Origin: Chaunax sp. Z400
Taxonomy: Eukaryota; Chordata; Actinopteri; Lophiiformes; Chaunacidae
Assembly (NCBI GenBank): GCA_037577475.1
Contig: CM075193.1
Coordinates: 7,092,617-7,156,616, forward strand
Direction: 5' to 3'
Length of the DNA stretch: 64,000 nucleotides
Numbering within the stretch: position 1 is the first letter of the stretch; the number at the start of each line of letters is the position of its first letter. The notes beneath the pieces were generated by a model. The model was not told the origin of the DNA, searched no databases, and saw only the letters and a list, made by a program, of their open reading frames with translations. The translations under genes and the position numbers were made by a program. Positions 13,068 to 26,300 of this stretch are shown here, piece by piece.

Positions 13068-13225
13068 TAAGCAAAACAAGGGAAGTCATCAGAGAGAATT
13101 AACAATGTCTACCATAAGGCATAACAAATTAAACATCTGTCAAATCCAACTAAAAAATACAGACAGTCATCAAACGAAGCAAAGCTAAAGCAGACACTGA
13201 CCCCACAGAGAACACCATGTCGGAC

Positions 13226-16200
13226 TTAAACCACTCCGTCCTCAGGGTCGATGAGCGTCGCCCTGCTGGAGAACACGTCGGCCAACATGTGTTTGGGGAT
13301 CTCGGAGCCGCGAACGCGCAGGGTGTAGCAGGCATCCTCCACTTTGCCGAGGCTCTGCCGCAGCGTGTGCAGCTTCTTGGACACCTCATACGGGCCCGTG
13401 TTGCCGATGTAGGAGAAACCGTCGTGGATCTGCCGCAGGAACTGACTCAGCTGGAAGGGTGTGTCGATGTCGCCGTTGCCTACGCTGCTGATGCACAAAC
13501 GCATCAGCTCTCCGGTCAGGTCTGCCACGCCGAGCAGGTAGTCTGAGGGCGTCACCTGGAAGGTCAGGACGTCAGCACCAGGTGGCAGGACTTCAGCTGA
13601 GCCCTGAGATGAAAACACAGTCCCAAAACATCAAAATATTCCTTACAATTGTCTTTTTTTTATGTATGAAAAACAAACTAAGTCCTGAATCTACCTTCTC
13701 TTTCCTCATGAAAACCAGTCTGGCGTTGATCTCCTCCAGGCTGATAAGGCTGCGGTGACGGATGTAGTGGAGGAAAGAGACGGCCTCCACATACTCCTGG
13801 ATCCCTAATGCATGAAATTACATTGAAATGGATCAGCACAAGATATCCAGCAGGTGAAACAGGATTAGGGAGTGGGAGGTGCTTTTATTTTCTCCATTTT
13901 GTTTGGATTTCTGATTCACCAAAAAAGATGCAACTCGTACTAAAAAAAAAAAAAGGTCAACTGTGTTTTAAATGGTATCTACTACATCGTATCTGCACAG
14001 TATGTAGATAATGATTCAAATAAAAACCTGTTTCCTGTTGCTGTCTTTGATTGGCCAACAGAGGCCATTTTTTTGTGGTGGGTTGAGATGACCCCCTCAT
14101 TTGTTTTCTGGCCCTGTGTAAACAATAATCAAATAATCACAGGACGGAAGACTTTGTGTCTGAAGTCTACTTTTGGAGCGGCAACTGAACTTCAAACGGC
14201 CTCGTGTCTCCATGTAAGCTAACCACAGCGGGCTACAGAGAGCCGGGAGGAGACCACGGTTCATCTTCACTTCACTTTGAATTACTTTTGATTTTCTGAT
14301 CAGACATTTTGTCCAAATCACAACAGTGTTTATCGGAACCATAGCCAGTAGAGAAAGTAGTTGCGTTCAGAACACTTGGTACAGGAATTAAAACACAGAT
14401 TCACATTTTGATTTTCCAAAAGTCACAGGGAGCAGTGGAAAGTAACCCTCTGTTGTCTGGAAGGGCTTTTCACATAAAGAATTGTTCACTTTTAATCGTG
14501 ATTGAATTTTACTCATTAAAGTCCTTGAAAAAATATCATTATTTCAGATGAGAGATTTCTGTAATTGTAATTCAATATTGTGCAGGTATGTTTCTTACCA
14601 GTTGTTTTGTGAACTTTATTTGTTTTGCTGTTTTTAGCTCAGAGAGAAAGAGTAGTGTGCAACTTAAGTAAGCATAGCAAGGAAAGTAATATTCAGATCT
14701 ATTAACAAGCAGTAAAGAAGCTTAAAGTTGGAAAATATTTATGTTTTACACATGTTTAGCAAATCTAAATAAAAGATCAGTGTTTTGACTCTAGACGATG
14801 TGCTTTAATCATTTAAATAAAGTCCATGGCACAAGTTAATTGAGGGCGTGTCCATCTGCCTTTTGCTGTTGCATAACCTGGGCGCAAAGATGCAAAGGGG
14901 TTGTATTTAGTACCTTATTATGCATAGGTGACTTTTGGGCATAACATCAAGTAAACCATGACTGTCATCTTCCATTCCCTTTAAAAGCCAGGAGAGTCTG
15001 CACTGGCTGAGGGACAGGAATGTGGTCCTTGACCTGTGGACCCTCCGCCTCATTCGTGTCCCATGCATCTGAGCAAATTCGCCGATATTCAACTGACCTG
15101 AGGAGGAGGGCTGCTGCCATCCCTGTCTAGTCATGCACATGGATTGCAGTTTGCAGATTGGGCCAGCAGGTCATATAAATGATCATTCTGATTGATAGCA
15201 GATGGGATGGCTTGAGTGAAATGATACATAATTAATGAGGAAAATATTAATTACGTAGTAGTAGTCAAGTGTGTATCTGCTGTCTGCGCCATTTACACAG
15301 AAGGGAAAGTAACTTAAATCTCCTGACACGCCAACAGGATATAATGTTAATTAATGTTCTGTGTTCTTCTACACATCTAAATGGTCGCACACACGGTCCA
15401 GGTTCATACAGTCAAATTATGTGGAATAAAACAGTCGTCCTCCTGATAAATTCTAAGGCAAAGTTAGAGGTGCAGTCAAATGTCCACGCGAGTGTGAGTC
15501 TCTAAAACTGAGAAAATTATTTGTCCAGTTGGACGGATTAAAATGTGCATGCAGATTCAGATGATGTCAGAGCCGGTTCGTGCGGCTCCACAGCACACAT
15601 ACAGTAGTGATGGACTATGTAGGAGAAGCTGAGGCGTCTCTGATGCACCCTTGACTTCTAGATGAAGTTTTTAATGGTCAATGAGGCAGCATCTTTCTGC
15701 ATTTTTTTAACTTTATCATTCATTTTTGCTTATTTAACTCATTAATATTAAATATGAAGTAATGTAATACTTAGAGGGACCATATCCTATTCACATGTAG
15801 TAAATACAGATGATCATATACTTATGTCTAGTCTTTATTTGGTAGATTTTTCATAAGCTGTATCAACACTGCAGACATCCAAACATTGGCAGTGGCTGTG
15901 ACACTAGTTTAGAGAGAATAGGACACAATCTGAGGCCGACAGGATATGACATGAAGGTTACACAGGCTTTGAGGCAGGCAGGTGGAGTTCAGTTCCTGAG
16001 TTTACTGCCAAGAACTGTTAGTGTTATTTACTCTGAAGCAGCAGTAACCTTTTGTCACTTAGGGCCAGTAGTAACAAAATATTAGTGGAGATGATGTCTA
16101 AACAATGACTCAAAGGAAAAACTGGAAATGAAAGATATTTTACTGGCACAGCTGTTGGGAAACTTTTAATGGTCTTCATGTGAATTCAACAAATATTTTT

Positions 16201-19200
16201 GAATATCCTCATGACTTACAGATTGGATTGAGCTTAATGTTTGACCACAGAGCAGTTCACTCAGGTGAACCCTGGGAAATGTCCCCCTACACTTTTGTTT
16301 GCACTGTCTCATAGCCTCGAGCTGGTTCAAGCCAAACAGCTTATCAAAGAGCCGCTCCGTTCTGTTATCAGCGGCAATTACGTTCAGATTTAGCCCTCAA
16401 TATCTTGAAGGTCCTTATATCAAAACAGCAGGCCCATTACACATGGCTGGAGTCTTCACGTCCAGCCAAGATTATCTGGAGAGCCTGGGCAGTGAGCCTA
16501 GTCTCAATCTAATAAGGATGATAAAAATGGGGGAAAAATGAAGCGTCTAATTGGTGGGAACTGCCACTGGTCACGTCGGAGGATGCAGCAGTGACTCCTG
16601 AGTGACCACAATCTAAAAACCACTTCCCCAGCTCCTAGATAACAGCTCAGCCTCGCTCCCAGTAATGCTTTTCTCAAACCTCTGCAGACATTTTGGCTAC
16701 TTTGATAAAAACTGACATTGATACTAGTGGGATAACATGTTTATCAGAGGGTGTGTCTGTCATCTGCAGGCTTGCACCAAAGTCCCACTCAAACTATCAG
16801 CGAGCGTGCAATAACTTGAAAGCAAAATAGGAAGGTTGAGGTGACAGCAGCACAGCAAAGATCGTTTGCTGTACTACAAGCTCCTGTATAAAACTAGAAA
16901 CTCACATCCTTTGCTGGTTTGTTCTGAGGCCAATAAAGCCAATTTATAATTTCGTTGAAAAGACTAAAGTCAGACTAAATATATTAGATGACCCACTAAT
17001 TGTGATGGCCTGATGAGCTTTAGATTTGACCCAGACAAGTTCCATAGTGGGAGACAGATTTCATCAGAGGGCTGGAAGATTTAATTTCATGAATGGACTG
17101 TTCAGATAAGCAACGTCGCCTTATTTGAGAAAATCTCATACAGAATGAAAGACAGGGTTGATCAGTACGTGAACAAATTTAGCAGGTTTTTTTGAGTATA
17201 TTAATGTAATGAATTGATGAGCTAATGAAACGCAGGACAATTAGGACTCTTTATGGATGAAAACAAATAAAATAAGAATTTTTAAACAATGTTGAAGAAG
17301 ATTAAAGAATTAAATCAAGAAGGATATATGTGTTTGCAGCTCAGTGGGTAAAGTCCTGTATGACATTGACATTTTGTGAAAGAAAATGTGAGAGGTGATC
17401 AGATATCGGATTCAGAGCAAGGAATTTGTTTTGCACTTTGTTTAACACTGTAAGAAAACTAGAAGGTCACTGAGAGCACGTATACCTCCACCAAGGTTGC
17501 AAAATATTTCCTGGATCCGCTCCTTTATCTGCTCAAGATCTAATCACCGCTTTCCCATTCCAAGGGTCACCTCCCTTCAAAATGTAACTGAAATCTGTTA
17601 AGAGCTTTTTGAGGCATTCTGCAAACAGACAGACAGACAAATGGTGATGAAAACATAACCTCCTTATAAAAGGTAACTAACCAAATGATGGTGCTGGATG
17701 AAATGTAAAGAAATCCCAAAAGTTAAAAATATTCAACCTTATGTCTGCACCAGCTTTTACAGCAATCCATCCATCTGGTGCTAATTTGTATCTCTGGTTC
17801 ACATGGCTAAGAAAAATGTGGTGAAGTGCAAGTAAAGGTTAGAGTTTGTGTTTTAAAAAACGAGGAGGAAGAAGAAGATGTAAGCAAACATGTGGAATAG
17901 TCTCAGACGAGCTATTTACTGCAGATAAATCGGCATCTAAACTGATCAGACATATTTGAATTTTACAATAATTTACAGAATGTTTTTAACATCACTACAA
18001 CCACAAAAACTCAATAAATGGGATGTGGTGATATGTGACCCTTCCTTGCTACTAGCTGCATATTTATACAAGAATTTTCAAGTTTCTCATTGACTGGATA
18101 TAAATGTAATATTTTGAATGTATTAAAGGAGTTTGAGTGTATCAACTAATGAATACTAATGAATTAAATGCAAATAGGGTTAGTGGGATTCTTAATGGGG
18201 CCTGAGATTGATTGATCTGAATGATCACACTTAATTAAGTCACACATTTTAATTAAGATTATAGTAATATGGATGTTTTAAAGGATAATGACTTTAATAT
18301 TATCTCTTTAGACTATAATGTAATAAGTCCGGATCATTCAAACAGCCTCTGACATATTTTTAAATGGGAAAAAAATACTACCTAACACTTCCTCATTCCT
18401 CTGGTATCATTCGATACACTGATACAGGCACTGGTCTGGGAAAATCAACCACCTGGAATTTTGAAGGAAGGAAATTGATTTTTACATATCTTATTAAAAC
18501 TCACTTTTTTTTAAAGTACTTGCATATAAGCAGATACAATGTTTCGTATCAAAAGTTACAGCAAAATATCAACATTCTGTTCTGTTTGTCCAAGAGCTAC
18601 AGTGTGTTGTGTTGAACTCCAATTTTAAAATTGGAGAAAGAAAGACAGAAAACACCTTGTGGACTAATTGTTTTGGTGCTGGGTTCACCAAAGCCTTAGG
18701 TTCACATAAGCAGTGGAATATATAGGATAAAAAAATAAATCAGCAGATAAATACATAATAAATGTCTAAAATGAAATTTTATGCCAAACAGCAATACTAT
18801 AAAAAATAATGATGCCACAGAGGGTTTGTTTACAGGCCTATTTGGTGTCTTTTACAAAACAGCTCTAATGAAACTCACCTGGCGTGAAAGCTCTGTGAAA
18901 CTGATAGATGTCCTCTCCTCTGAGCTCTTCAGCAATCTGACCGATTTTCTGCCTGACTCCATCCAGTTTTGTGTCCGCTTCATTCAAAAGTTCCTCTGCA
19001 TCTGGTACACTTCCAATCCAGAGAAAACACACAGAACTGTAAATAATGCAAGTTAAATTATTTTAAAACAAGTTATACTGTGTCATTCCAATGTGTTTGG
19101 ATAGTCCATATGTACCAACACACACAACTGAAACTGGAGACCAAGGGAGAAAGATTTGAATTGATATCTTCAGGTGACACTTTTTTTGAAGTTGGCTCAT

Positions 19201-20845
19201 TGACAGTTAATTAACTTTTTCTACCTAATGTACATAATTTCTTCTCTTTTGCACCATTATGCCACTTTCAAAACAATATCTAAAGGCTGACACAGGCAGG
19301 TTTAAAAACTGCTTTAATGTTATTTTTCCAGCCCCTTGACAACTTAACAATTAAAACTAAACTGACTGTAATAACATGTAAATAATCAACTTTATCTGCA
19401 GAATGTTAATTGCACCAATTAACATGTTCTTCAACAGTAGTAAATACCTCGTCACTCTATGTAAAAGAAAAATGGTCCTCTTGCTCTCGATGGTGATGTC
19501 TCGACTGATCTTGACCAGACGCTCATATTTGTCATGTTTGGTGTCAAGTTCTTGCTGGAAAACTGCAAAGATGGGGAGGGGGGGAAAGCTTAGTTTCAAT
19601 ATAGATATCTAAACGCTAATGTGTCAACTAAACCAACTATGTGGGTGTGAAATGCTGTTAAAATGCTACTGACGGAGTTACCTTTGAAAGCAGAGATTAC
19701 AGACGAGGATGGGGTGCCGCTCACCTCGCGATCCTGCACTGCATCAGCATTTTTCCGGGGACATCCTTCACCTGACACCAAACAAAGTCAGATGATAGTG
19801 AAGTTTGTGTTCAGCAATGATGATGATGCACATGAAGGTCAGTTTAGTTGTTTACTGTCATCAGGGTTATTTTGACTTGGGTGGAAGACTTAATATTTAA
19901 TGGAAGGTCTGAGTTACAAACAGATACACCACTTGAAAGTTGTGATTGTTTGTACTACAAGGGGGACTAACAAAAGATAGTTGTTGAGAATTATAGAATT
20001 CATGAAATTTGGAAGGATGGTGCATGGGCCACGATAGAATCAATTCAACTTTGGAGCAGATTCAGATAAAGGGGCCGATCCAGGATTTTTATCCAAATTC
20101 CTTATCATTGGGTGTACAGCTAAACACCAAGCTGTGCCCCAGGAAGTCCCTGAGGGTCATAAGAGACACGTCACGCCCACACAAAAGCCTGTTCTCCCTC
20201 CTACCCTCTTACAGTATATATGGTGTAAATTACAACGGCCATGGACAAAAAGGTTAAGATTCTGACAATGAATTAATTGTAAAAAGCAAAATGTAAACTC
20301 AAAAAAGGAAAAAATATTATCCATATTCTCAAATATGTATGTTTACTGACTGTCTTTGTTTTATGTGCAGTAAAGTGACAACTCTTGAGTTTTGGATATG
20401 AAGACATGACAAGACAAAACATGGGCTGGTTAATTAATAATGACAATAATTTAAAGTTAAATTAACCCTAACAACCCTAATGTAAGCTGCACTGAAGTGA
20501 ACTGGATGGAAGTTTCTGCTGTCATTGGCAGGACTCCACCACTTCTACTGCTAACAACTTAATACACTTGAGCTAGAGTAACTGTATAAAAGACTGAAGG
20601 TTTAAACAACGATAAACGAATCATTTCACTATAGTTCAAGCTAAACAGCTATCATACTGCTTGCTAATTGTAATATCTACTGTATGTAGTTAGCTAACTA
20701 CGATATTGAGTTACCGTTTAGCTAGCAAGGATATACTGTAGCTCTGATACCCCATGCTAATCACAACAACCAATAATACAACTTTAATGAAAACGTTATT
20801 TTTAGTTAAGCCTGAAAAGTCGGACTTACCTTCTCGCCTATTCAT
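13226..20845 (-). CDS. tsnax: TSNAX, translin-associated factor X (Trax), complete
   Basis: Trax is the catalytic partner of translin in C3PO, an endoribonuclease that helps activate RISC by degrading passenger strands and that trims tRNA precursors. Coding exons are 20830-20845, 19682-19771, 19448-19562, 18879-19009, 13695-13804 and 13226-13603, with consistent phases, giving 279 aa (human 290). Exon 1 codes only for MNRRE. Conserved segments are FQQELDTKHDKYERLVKISR, SRDITIESKRTIFLLHRVT, GPYEVSKKL and RGSEIPKHMLADVFS. The acidic catalytic residues of the family are kept: E121 and E124 in QEYVEAVSF, and D182 and E186 in DLTGELMR. The N-terminus is shorter than in mammals, and the linker between the two acidic pairs is six residues shorter. 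Intron 4 (13805-18878) is long. The gene is divergent from EGLN1 and head-to-tail with DISC1, as in human. Confidence 0.97.
13805..18878 (-). other. TSNAX intron 4
   Basis: A 5.1-kb intron between the exons at 13804 and 18879. Apart from one dispersed repeat copy (about 17470-17660) it looks like unique AT-rich sequence. No nested gene was recognised. Confidence 0.65.
17470..17660 (+). repeat. Copy of a dispersed teleost repeat (CCTCCACCAAGG type)
   Basis: It has GTATACCTCCACCAAGGTTG, TCCTGGATCCGCTCCTTTAT, then CAAACAGACAGACAGACAAA. The head matches 42795-42815 and 38310-38330 (CACCAAGG), and GGATCCGC/GGATCTGC matches 42953-42962. Confidence 0.6.
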
Positions 20846-22991
20846 GCCTTCAGTGTTGTGTTTTAATAAAAGTAAATATTTCAATCTCGGATAGGATTAA
20901 ATTTGAGCACAAAGTCAGATGTCAGACACAAGTCTGTCCCTGCCGATCAAATGTAACGAGGAGTCTGTCAGAAATTAGCAGGGTCACCAGACAAAATAGC
21001 ACCGTCTACACCTAAAAGTTATCATCTCAGACCAATAATAAACAGATTAGATTAAATCTAAATATTCCACAATGATAAAGAAATCCTGTTGACTTGTCTT
21101 TAGCTAACAGGCATCCTTATGGCCCTCAATGCACGCGGGGCTTTTGCGCTATTTACATGCGTGAAAGGAAACGAGGAAAAGTGCATCATGGGAGATGTAG
21201 TAACATCAGAAGGTTGCTTTCGTTTTACTGCAGCATTTTCCCAACTTTATATTTGCTTTAAGTGAATTCAGACTGTTACAAATACTGTAAAATATAGTTA
21301 GGCAAAGCTTTAGAACTCTCCATTGAATATATTCAATTGTATGTTTGTACTTTTACTTAATTTCTTTAAAGGCTAATTAATACAGATACTGTTTCTACTG
21401 CAGGCATATTCCTGTGTTAATTTTATTCAAGAGGGACTTACACAAGCCTGCACTTCCAAGCAAAAAAAACCAACAAAAAAACCAACAAAAACAAAACATT
21501 GTGTTTTTAGTCAAAATCCAGACTGTGCAACTGGACTGCCTAATTGTCATGTCTCATTCATCGCTATTATAGTATGCTTCTTCCAACCTTTCTTGATCAG
21601 ATGTCTCGTATCTTTCCTCCTGCAGACTGTGTACGTACCACACAATTGGGCAACTTGAGCTTGTTACCCCTACACGTCATACTTCCTGTAATTAACACCC
21701 GTTTTACTTCTTTAGCGTATTTAGTGATAGTTCACAGAAATATATGACATATTCATCTGATCTTAAGTCTATGATTCATGAAAATCCAATCAATATTTAA
21801 TACAACATGCATTCCGAGAGTTGATTAAGTCCCTCTAAACCGCACGATTTATAGCTTTATAAACCTCTCAACTTTTCTATCATAACAGCAGCCACATCTT
21901 TATATAAAATATTCTTTTGTTGTGTGAAAGGAATTTCACGCACGCAAGCCAGGAATGAGGGCAAAAGACGCTGACGTCGTCATTGACTGATGATGCATTT
22001 TAGTGCACCCTTCAAGCTCCTACATTTGAGCTTTCAACCTCCTGGATTTTTACAATGCCATTGTTGCCTCTGATTTTGAAGAAGCCCTAACTAAAATGTA
22101 TTTTGAAATAATTCAAAAGAATTCACATTAGATTTTTGTCCTTTTTTTTGTCCCCCACTTTTCATATTCACAGTTTTCCCAAAATACATATTTCATTCGT
22201 AAATATATGCAGTTTGGATCATTTTTTAAGTGAAACCTTTTGTTAAGTATTAAAGGCGGGGCGTCTATCTCTTCACAGACCCTGAGAGATGGCAAAAAAA
22301 AAAGTATAGTTTGTAATATGTAGTCATCAGTGATTTGATTTCTACTAACCTATATGTAGTGTTTAAACAAGTTCTTAGATGGTTTTTCTAAGTAAACTAG
22401 CAATTTTAGATTGGAAAATGCTTAATTTCAAGTACACATTGTGCATTCAAATGATTACTTAAGCATTTATACCAGATGTATTAACAGCAAAATGCTTTTA
22501 AGTATCAAAAATAAAAGTACTCATCTATGCTTACTCTCAAAGTGTTGTACAATTGAATATAAAATGAACATTATTTTTATATTTTTTGATGAACACTGAT
22601 GCATTAATGAGCAATATGAGGTAGGTAGATGGTGAGATGGGCAGTTTAATATATAGCAATATAGATCTATCTATCTATCTGTCTGCAAGTAGCATTAAAT
22701 TGAAACGATTGAGTAACCAAAAGTACAAATACATCAACTGTGAAATTAAATTAAATTTAGCTTTCATCACTGCCTTTGGATAATTATTAATGTGGTTTCA
22801 AAACTGGTGTCGACGGGTCTAGTCAAAATAACCTATACTGCAGGCTCTTTGTTGGCCTGTTATGACATCTATAAACTACTTCCACGTGTTTCATGCTTAT
22901 TGATTATGCAGACTATGCGTTTAAGCCGTTTTAGGAACTTGGTATTGTCCGACAACCCATGAAGGCAGCGCCGTAAGGAGGTGCTTGTGTG
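20846..22991. other. TSNAX-EGLN1 intergenic region, TSNAX side
   Basis: This AT-rich spacer sits between two divergent genes. It should hold the TSNAX 5' UTR and promoter near 20850-21250. An A-rich (CAAAAA)n-like tract lies at 21460-21495 and a short TATC run at 22663-22682. No coding potential is visible. Confidence 0.6.
21189..21201 (-). promoter_or_regulatory. ACTACA-type promoter element upstream of TSNAX
   Basis: The minus strand reads ACTACATCTCCCA, which fits the vertebrate core-promoter consensus ACTAYRNNNCCCR bound by ZNF143/THAP11. It lies about 345 bp upstream of the TSNAX start codon, in a small GC-richer patch (21120-21210). Orientation and position suit a TSNAX promoter. The motif is seen; its use is inferred. 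Confidence 0.5.
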
Positions 22992-22999
22992 TGACGTCA
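22992..22999 (+). promoter_or_regulatory. Full palindromic CRE (TGACGTCA) upstream of EGLN1
   Basis: TGACGTCA is a perfect CREB/ATF site. It lies about 320 bp upstream of the EGLN1 start codon, in a CpG-richer stretch (22960-23320) that looks like the promoter or 5' UTR. An ACGTG core, the minimal HIF-response motif, lies further up at 22884-22888. Neither is shown to be functional. Confidence 0.4.
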
Positions 23000-23318
23000 G
23001 AGCAGACTGGACTACAGAGAGGCTAGGGGCAGTGACGGCGCCATATACTATCCTCGGACCGACAGCTAACCAGAAGAAATGCCTCCTGACGGCACAACCC
23101 GAAACGTTCGGCCCGGAACACACTGTCTCCTATTATGTCACTGATATAATATGTGAAAAGGGAGTAAGTTTGATAAAATGGCGAGGTATTGATTTTTACT
23201 TTTCCTTCGTTCGGTGTAGCGTGGCAGAGCCAGTGGATCGTTTCCAAAGTTGTTGGTTAGCAGGGCGCGAGTGAAGGATCGGAATTAAAGGCGCAGCGCA
23301 CCCCTTGTAGCCGCAAAC

Positions 23319-26300
23319 ATGGAGAAGCAGCAGAGCGATTTGGAGCGAGACCAACAGTACTGTGAACTTTGTGGGAAAATGGAGAACCTCCTTAAGTGTG
23401 GAAGGTGCCGGAGCTCCTTCTACTGCAGCAAGGAGCACCAGAAACGGCACTGGAAGGAACACAAACGCATTTGTAAGGAGCCTGACAAGGCGCGCCTACC
23501 CAAACAGGAGCCCGAGCTGACTTCACCGTCTGGGGACGACAGGGAACTGGAGAAGTGCCGAGAAAAGATAAGGTCCGAGCTGGCAGACAGTGCATCTTTA
23601 CCTCAAACCACAAACACAGAAGCACCAGGGGTCGGCGACAGGCCGGGAGAGGATGGGTGCAACCACACCGCCACACCTAATGGTCAAACTAGCTCATCTC
23701 CCCAAAAACTTGCCATGGAGTACATAGTCCCGTGTATGAACAAGCATGGCATCTGTGTGGTGGACAACTTTTTAGGAGCAGAGATGGGACTGGGCATTTT
23801 GGAGAATGTCAAAGCCCTGCACAAAACGGGCAAGTTCACAGACGGACAGTTAGTGAGTCAAAAAGGCGACTCCACGAAAGACATCCGCGGTGACAAAATC
23901 ACATGGATAGAGGGGAGGGAGGCCGGCTGCGACAAGATCCGCTCTCTAATGAGTCGCATGGACGATTTGATTAGACATTGTAACGGTAAACTGGGAAACT
24001 ACACAATAAATGGAAGGACAAAAGTAAGTATTGCACCAGGTGGGAACACACAACCAATAGTCTGATTTAAAGTCAGTGCATTGCACTGCGTGGTACTGTA
24101 TGTGATGCACATAGCGGTAGTTAATCTGGAATATACAGTATGTATGGTAAATAGAGATGGTTAATCTGAAATACGTGATTTATAGATTGGTAAAAGAAAA
24201 ATCAATATTTGTACAATATTACTAAATACAGAAATTTACAAATGATTGTGGAAGTGACATCATGACATACGCAGTCTCTGGTGTGGTGGTTGGCAAAAGC
24301 AAACAAGAGCAGATGACAACAAAGCTGTCTGAATGACAAACAATGGTCTGAATATGTTACTAAACTTGTAACTGAGCTTGGGGATCAGTACGTGGTCAAG
24401 CTCAGAAACAAAAACTTAACTAGCACCTTACCAGACCAGTATTACCTGTGGGATGGATGGCCTGAAGGTCCAACTATGTAGCTCAAAGTAACAATTACCA
24501 ATACTTTTTTCTACCTGATTGACACGCCAGGTCAGTTTACCTATAAAACTCTGTGAAAGTTTCAGCCACTTTGATCGCCATTCATTATTTTTCAGTATCC
24601 GATGGAGTTGAAGCCTAGATCGTGACTTGAAATGATTGGCACACCCAACAGCAACACGGGATTGTGATTTAAATAGTAATATGGAGCCTTATTAAAAAAA
24701 ATCCTTGGCAGTCACACTGGTAATTATGCCTTGTTTTTAATATCATGTTCTGCTTACCGAAGAATTTGGCTGCATGACGTAACCTCAAACAACTGGCAGT
24801 TCCTCTAATAATACTCGATACCAGTCTGATTTTCATTTTCACATAAACTGAAATCTAATGTTGCTGAGACCAGAGCAGTGAAATACAACAGTCCTGCAAT
24901 AGATCTTACCATGAGGTCTCAAGGTTAAAATTTCATTTCATTTTAGAGGTTGTAGATGAGAGGTGTTTAATATTCAGTCTTAACCGATTGATTAAAAATG
25001 GGTGGGCAAAAAGTTGAATAAACAATTTCAACATAATCTTAACATTAGAATTTGGCTTGCCACCGTTAGAGGTTTTCACAGTATGATATCCGTCTCAAAA
25101 TATGACTTCATGCGGTATCACACACTTATTATCATTTAAAAAGACTATCAAAGGAGAACATGAAATGAATTGAATTATTAATTGAATATCAGTAATATGG
25201 CAGAATTCAGTACCATTAGTCCTCACCATTTTGTCTAAATGTCACAGTTGTTGTTCCACCTCTGAGCCAGCAGCAGAGTTAGAACTGCACCATATCGACT
25301 GTATAAACACGCAAGGTGGTAGGACAGGACGGGGGTGTGACTTGTTGATTCGTGCTATGTCAATTTATTTTGAAATGTAATTAGATACCAAGTACAAAAA
25401 ACACGACAATATTTTGGTTCTTGCCGCACAAAACGTTGCTTAATATTCTAAAAATAGGCGTTCTTGTGTTGCACAATTCAAAAGTCGAAGTTTTACCACG
25501 AATTGAAGAGAGGGGCTGCCTTTTTGCGCCCACCAGGTCCGCCACAAAGAGAGGCACTTGTATATAGGCCCTTTTATACATGATTCAATTTCAGCTATGT
25601 TCACTGCTGGGTTCAGCGCTTTATGTGCAAACTTGCTGGCCTGTTGTTTGTACGATGCAATGAAAAGCTGTTGAGTGCCATAAACCTTTGCGCAGAAGTG
25701 CTTTTGTCTTGTGCCTAAAGGGCCTCATGTTAGATGCCTTTTTCATAAGTCAAGAGTATTTTTTATCACTGTATTGTAAAGGGGTAATCAAAAATGTAAT
25801 CAAGTAATTGTGACAATGTAACTATTATCCAATTATGCCTTTTTTTATTTGAGCTGGGTGGATAATAGTTACTTATTTTTGTAATCTGATTACATGTAAT
25901 CCCTGATGACCCAACAATGAATGATAATTTTTCATACTACAGTGTGACATGAAACTGGATTAGCGCTGCAACCCTATTTACAATGTTCATAACAGGATTT
26001 ATTAATGGGCTGTAAGTGCTACTTATTTCCTCAATCGATTGGCTAGTTCATAAAATTAAAAGAAAATAGTACAAACAAATCCCTTTAGCAGCATCCTAAA
26101 TCCCAAATCGATGTCTCCATATAATCTGTTTATCTTTATCAGCTCAGCCACAGCACCTCTAGCAACTACAGGTGTACCTAATAAACCCTCAGCTAAGTCT
26201 TTTGTGTATACTTGCAATGTGCTCAAGCAAAATGACACAGTTTGACACTCTGCACATGTTCTCATGGTAATCTAGCTCTAATGGACACGTACTGCTGTCA

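Noticed and set aside
13217..13546. Plus-strand open frame of 109 codons
   Set aside because: It is the antisense shadow of TSNAX exon 6, where codon bias keeps the other strand open.
17330..17370. tRNA-like phrase GCAGCTCAGTGGGTAAAG
   Set aside because: It resembles a D-arm/A-box, but no acceptor stem, anticodon arm or B-box follows at the right distance.
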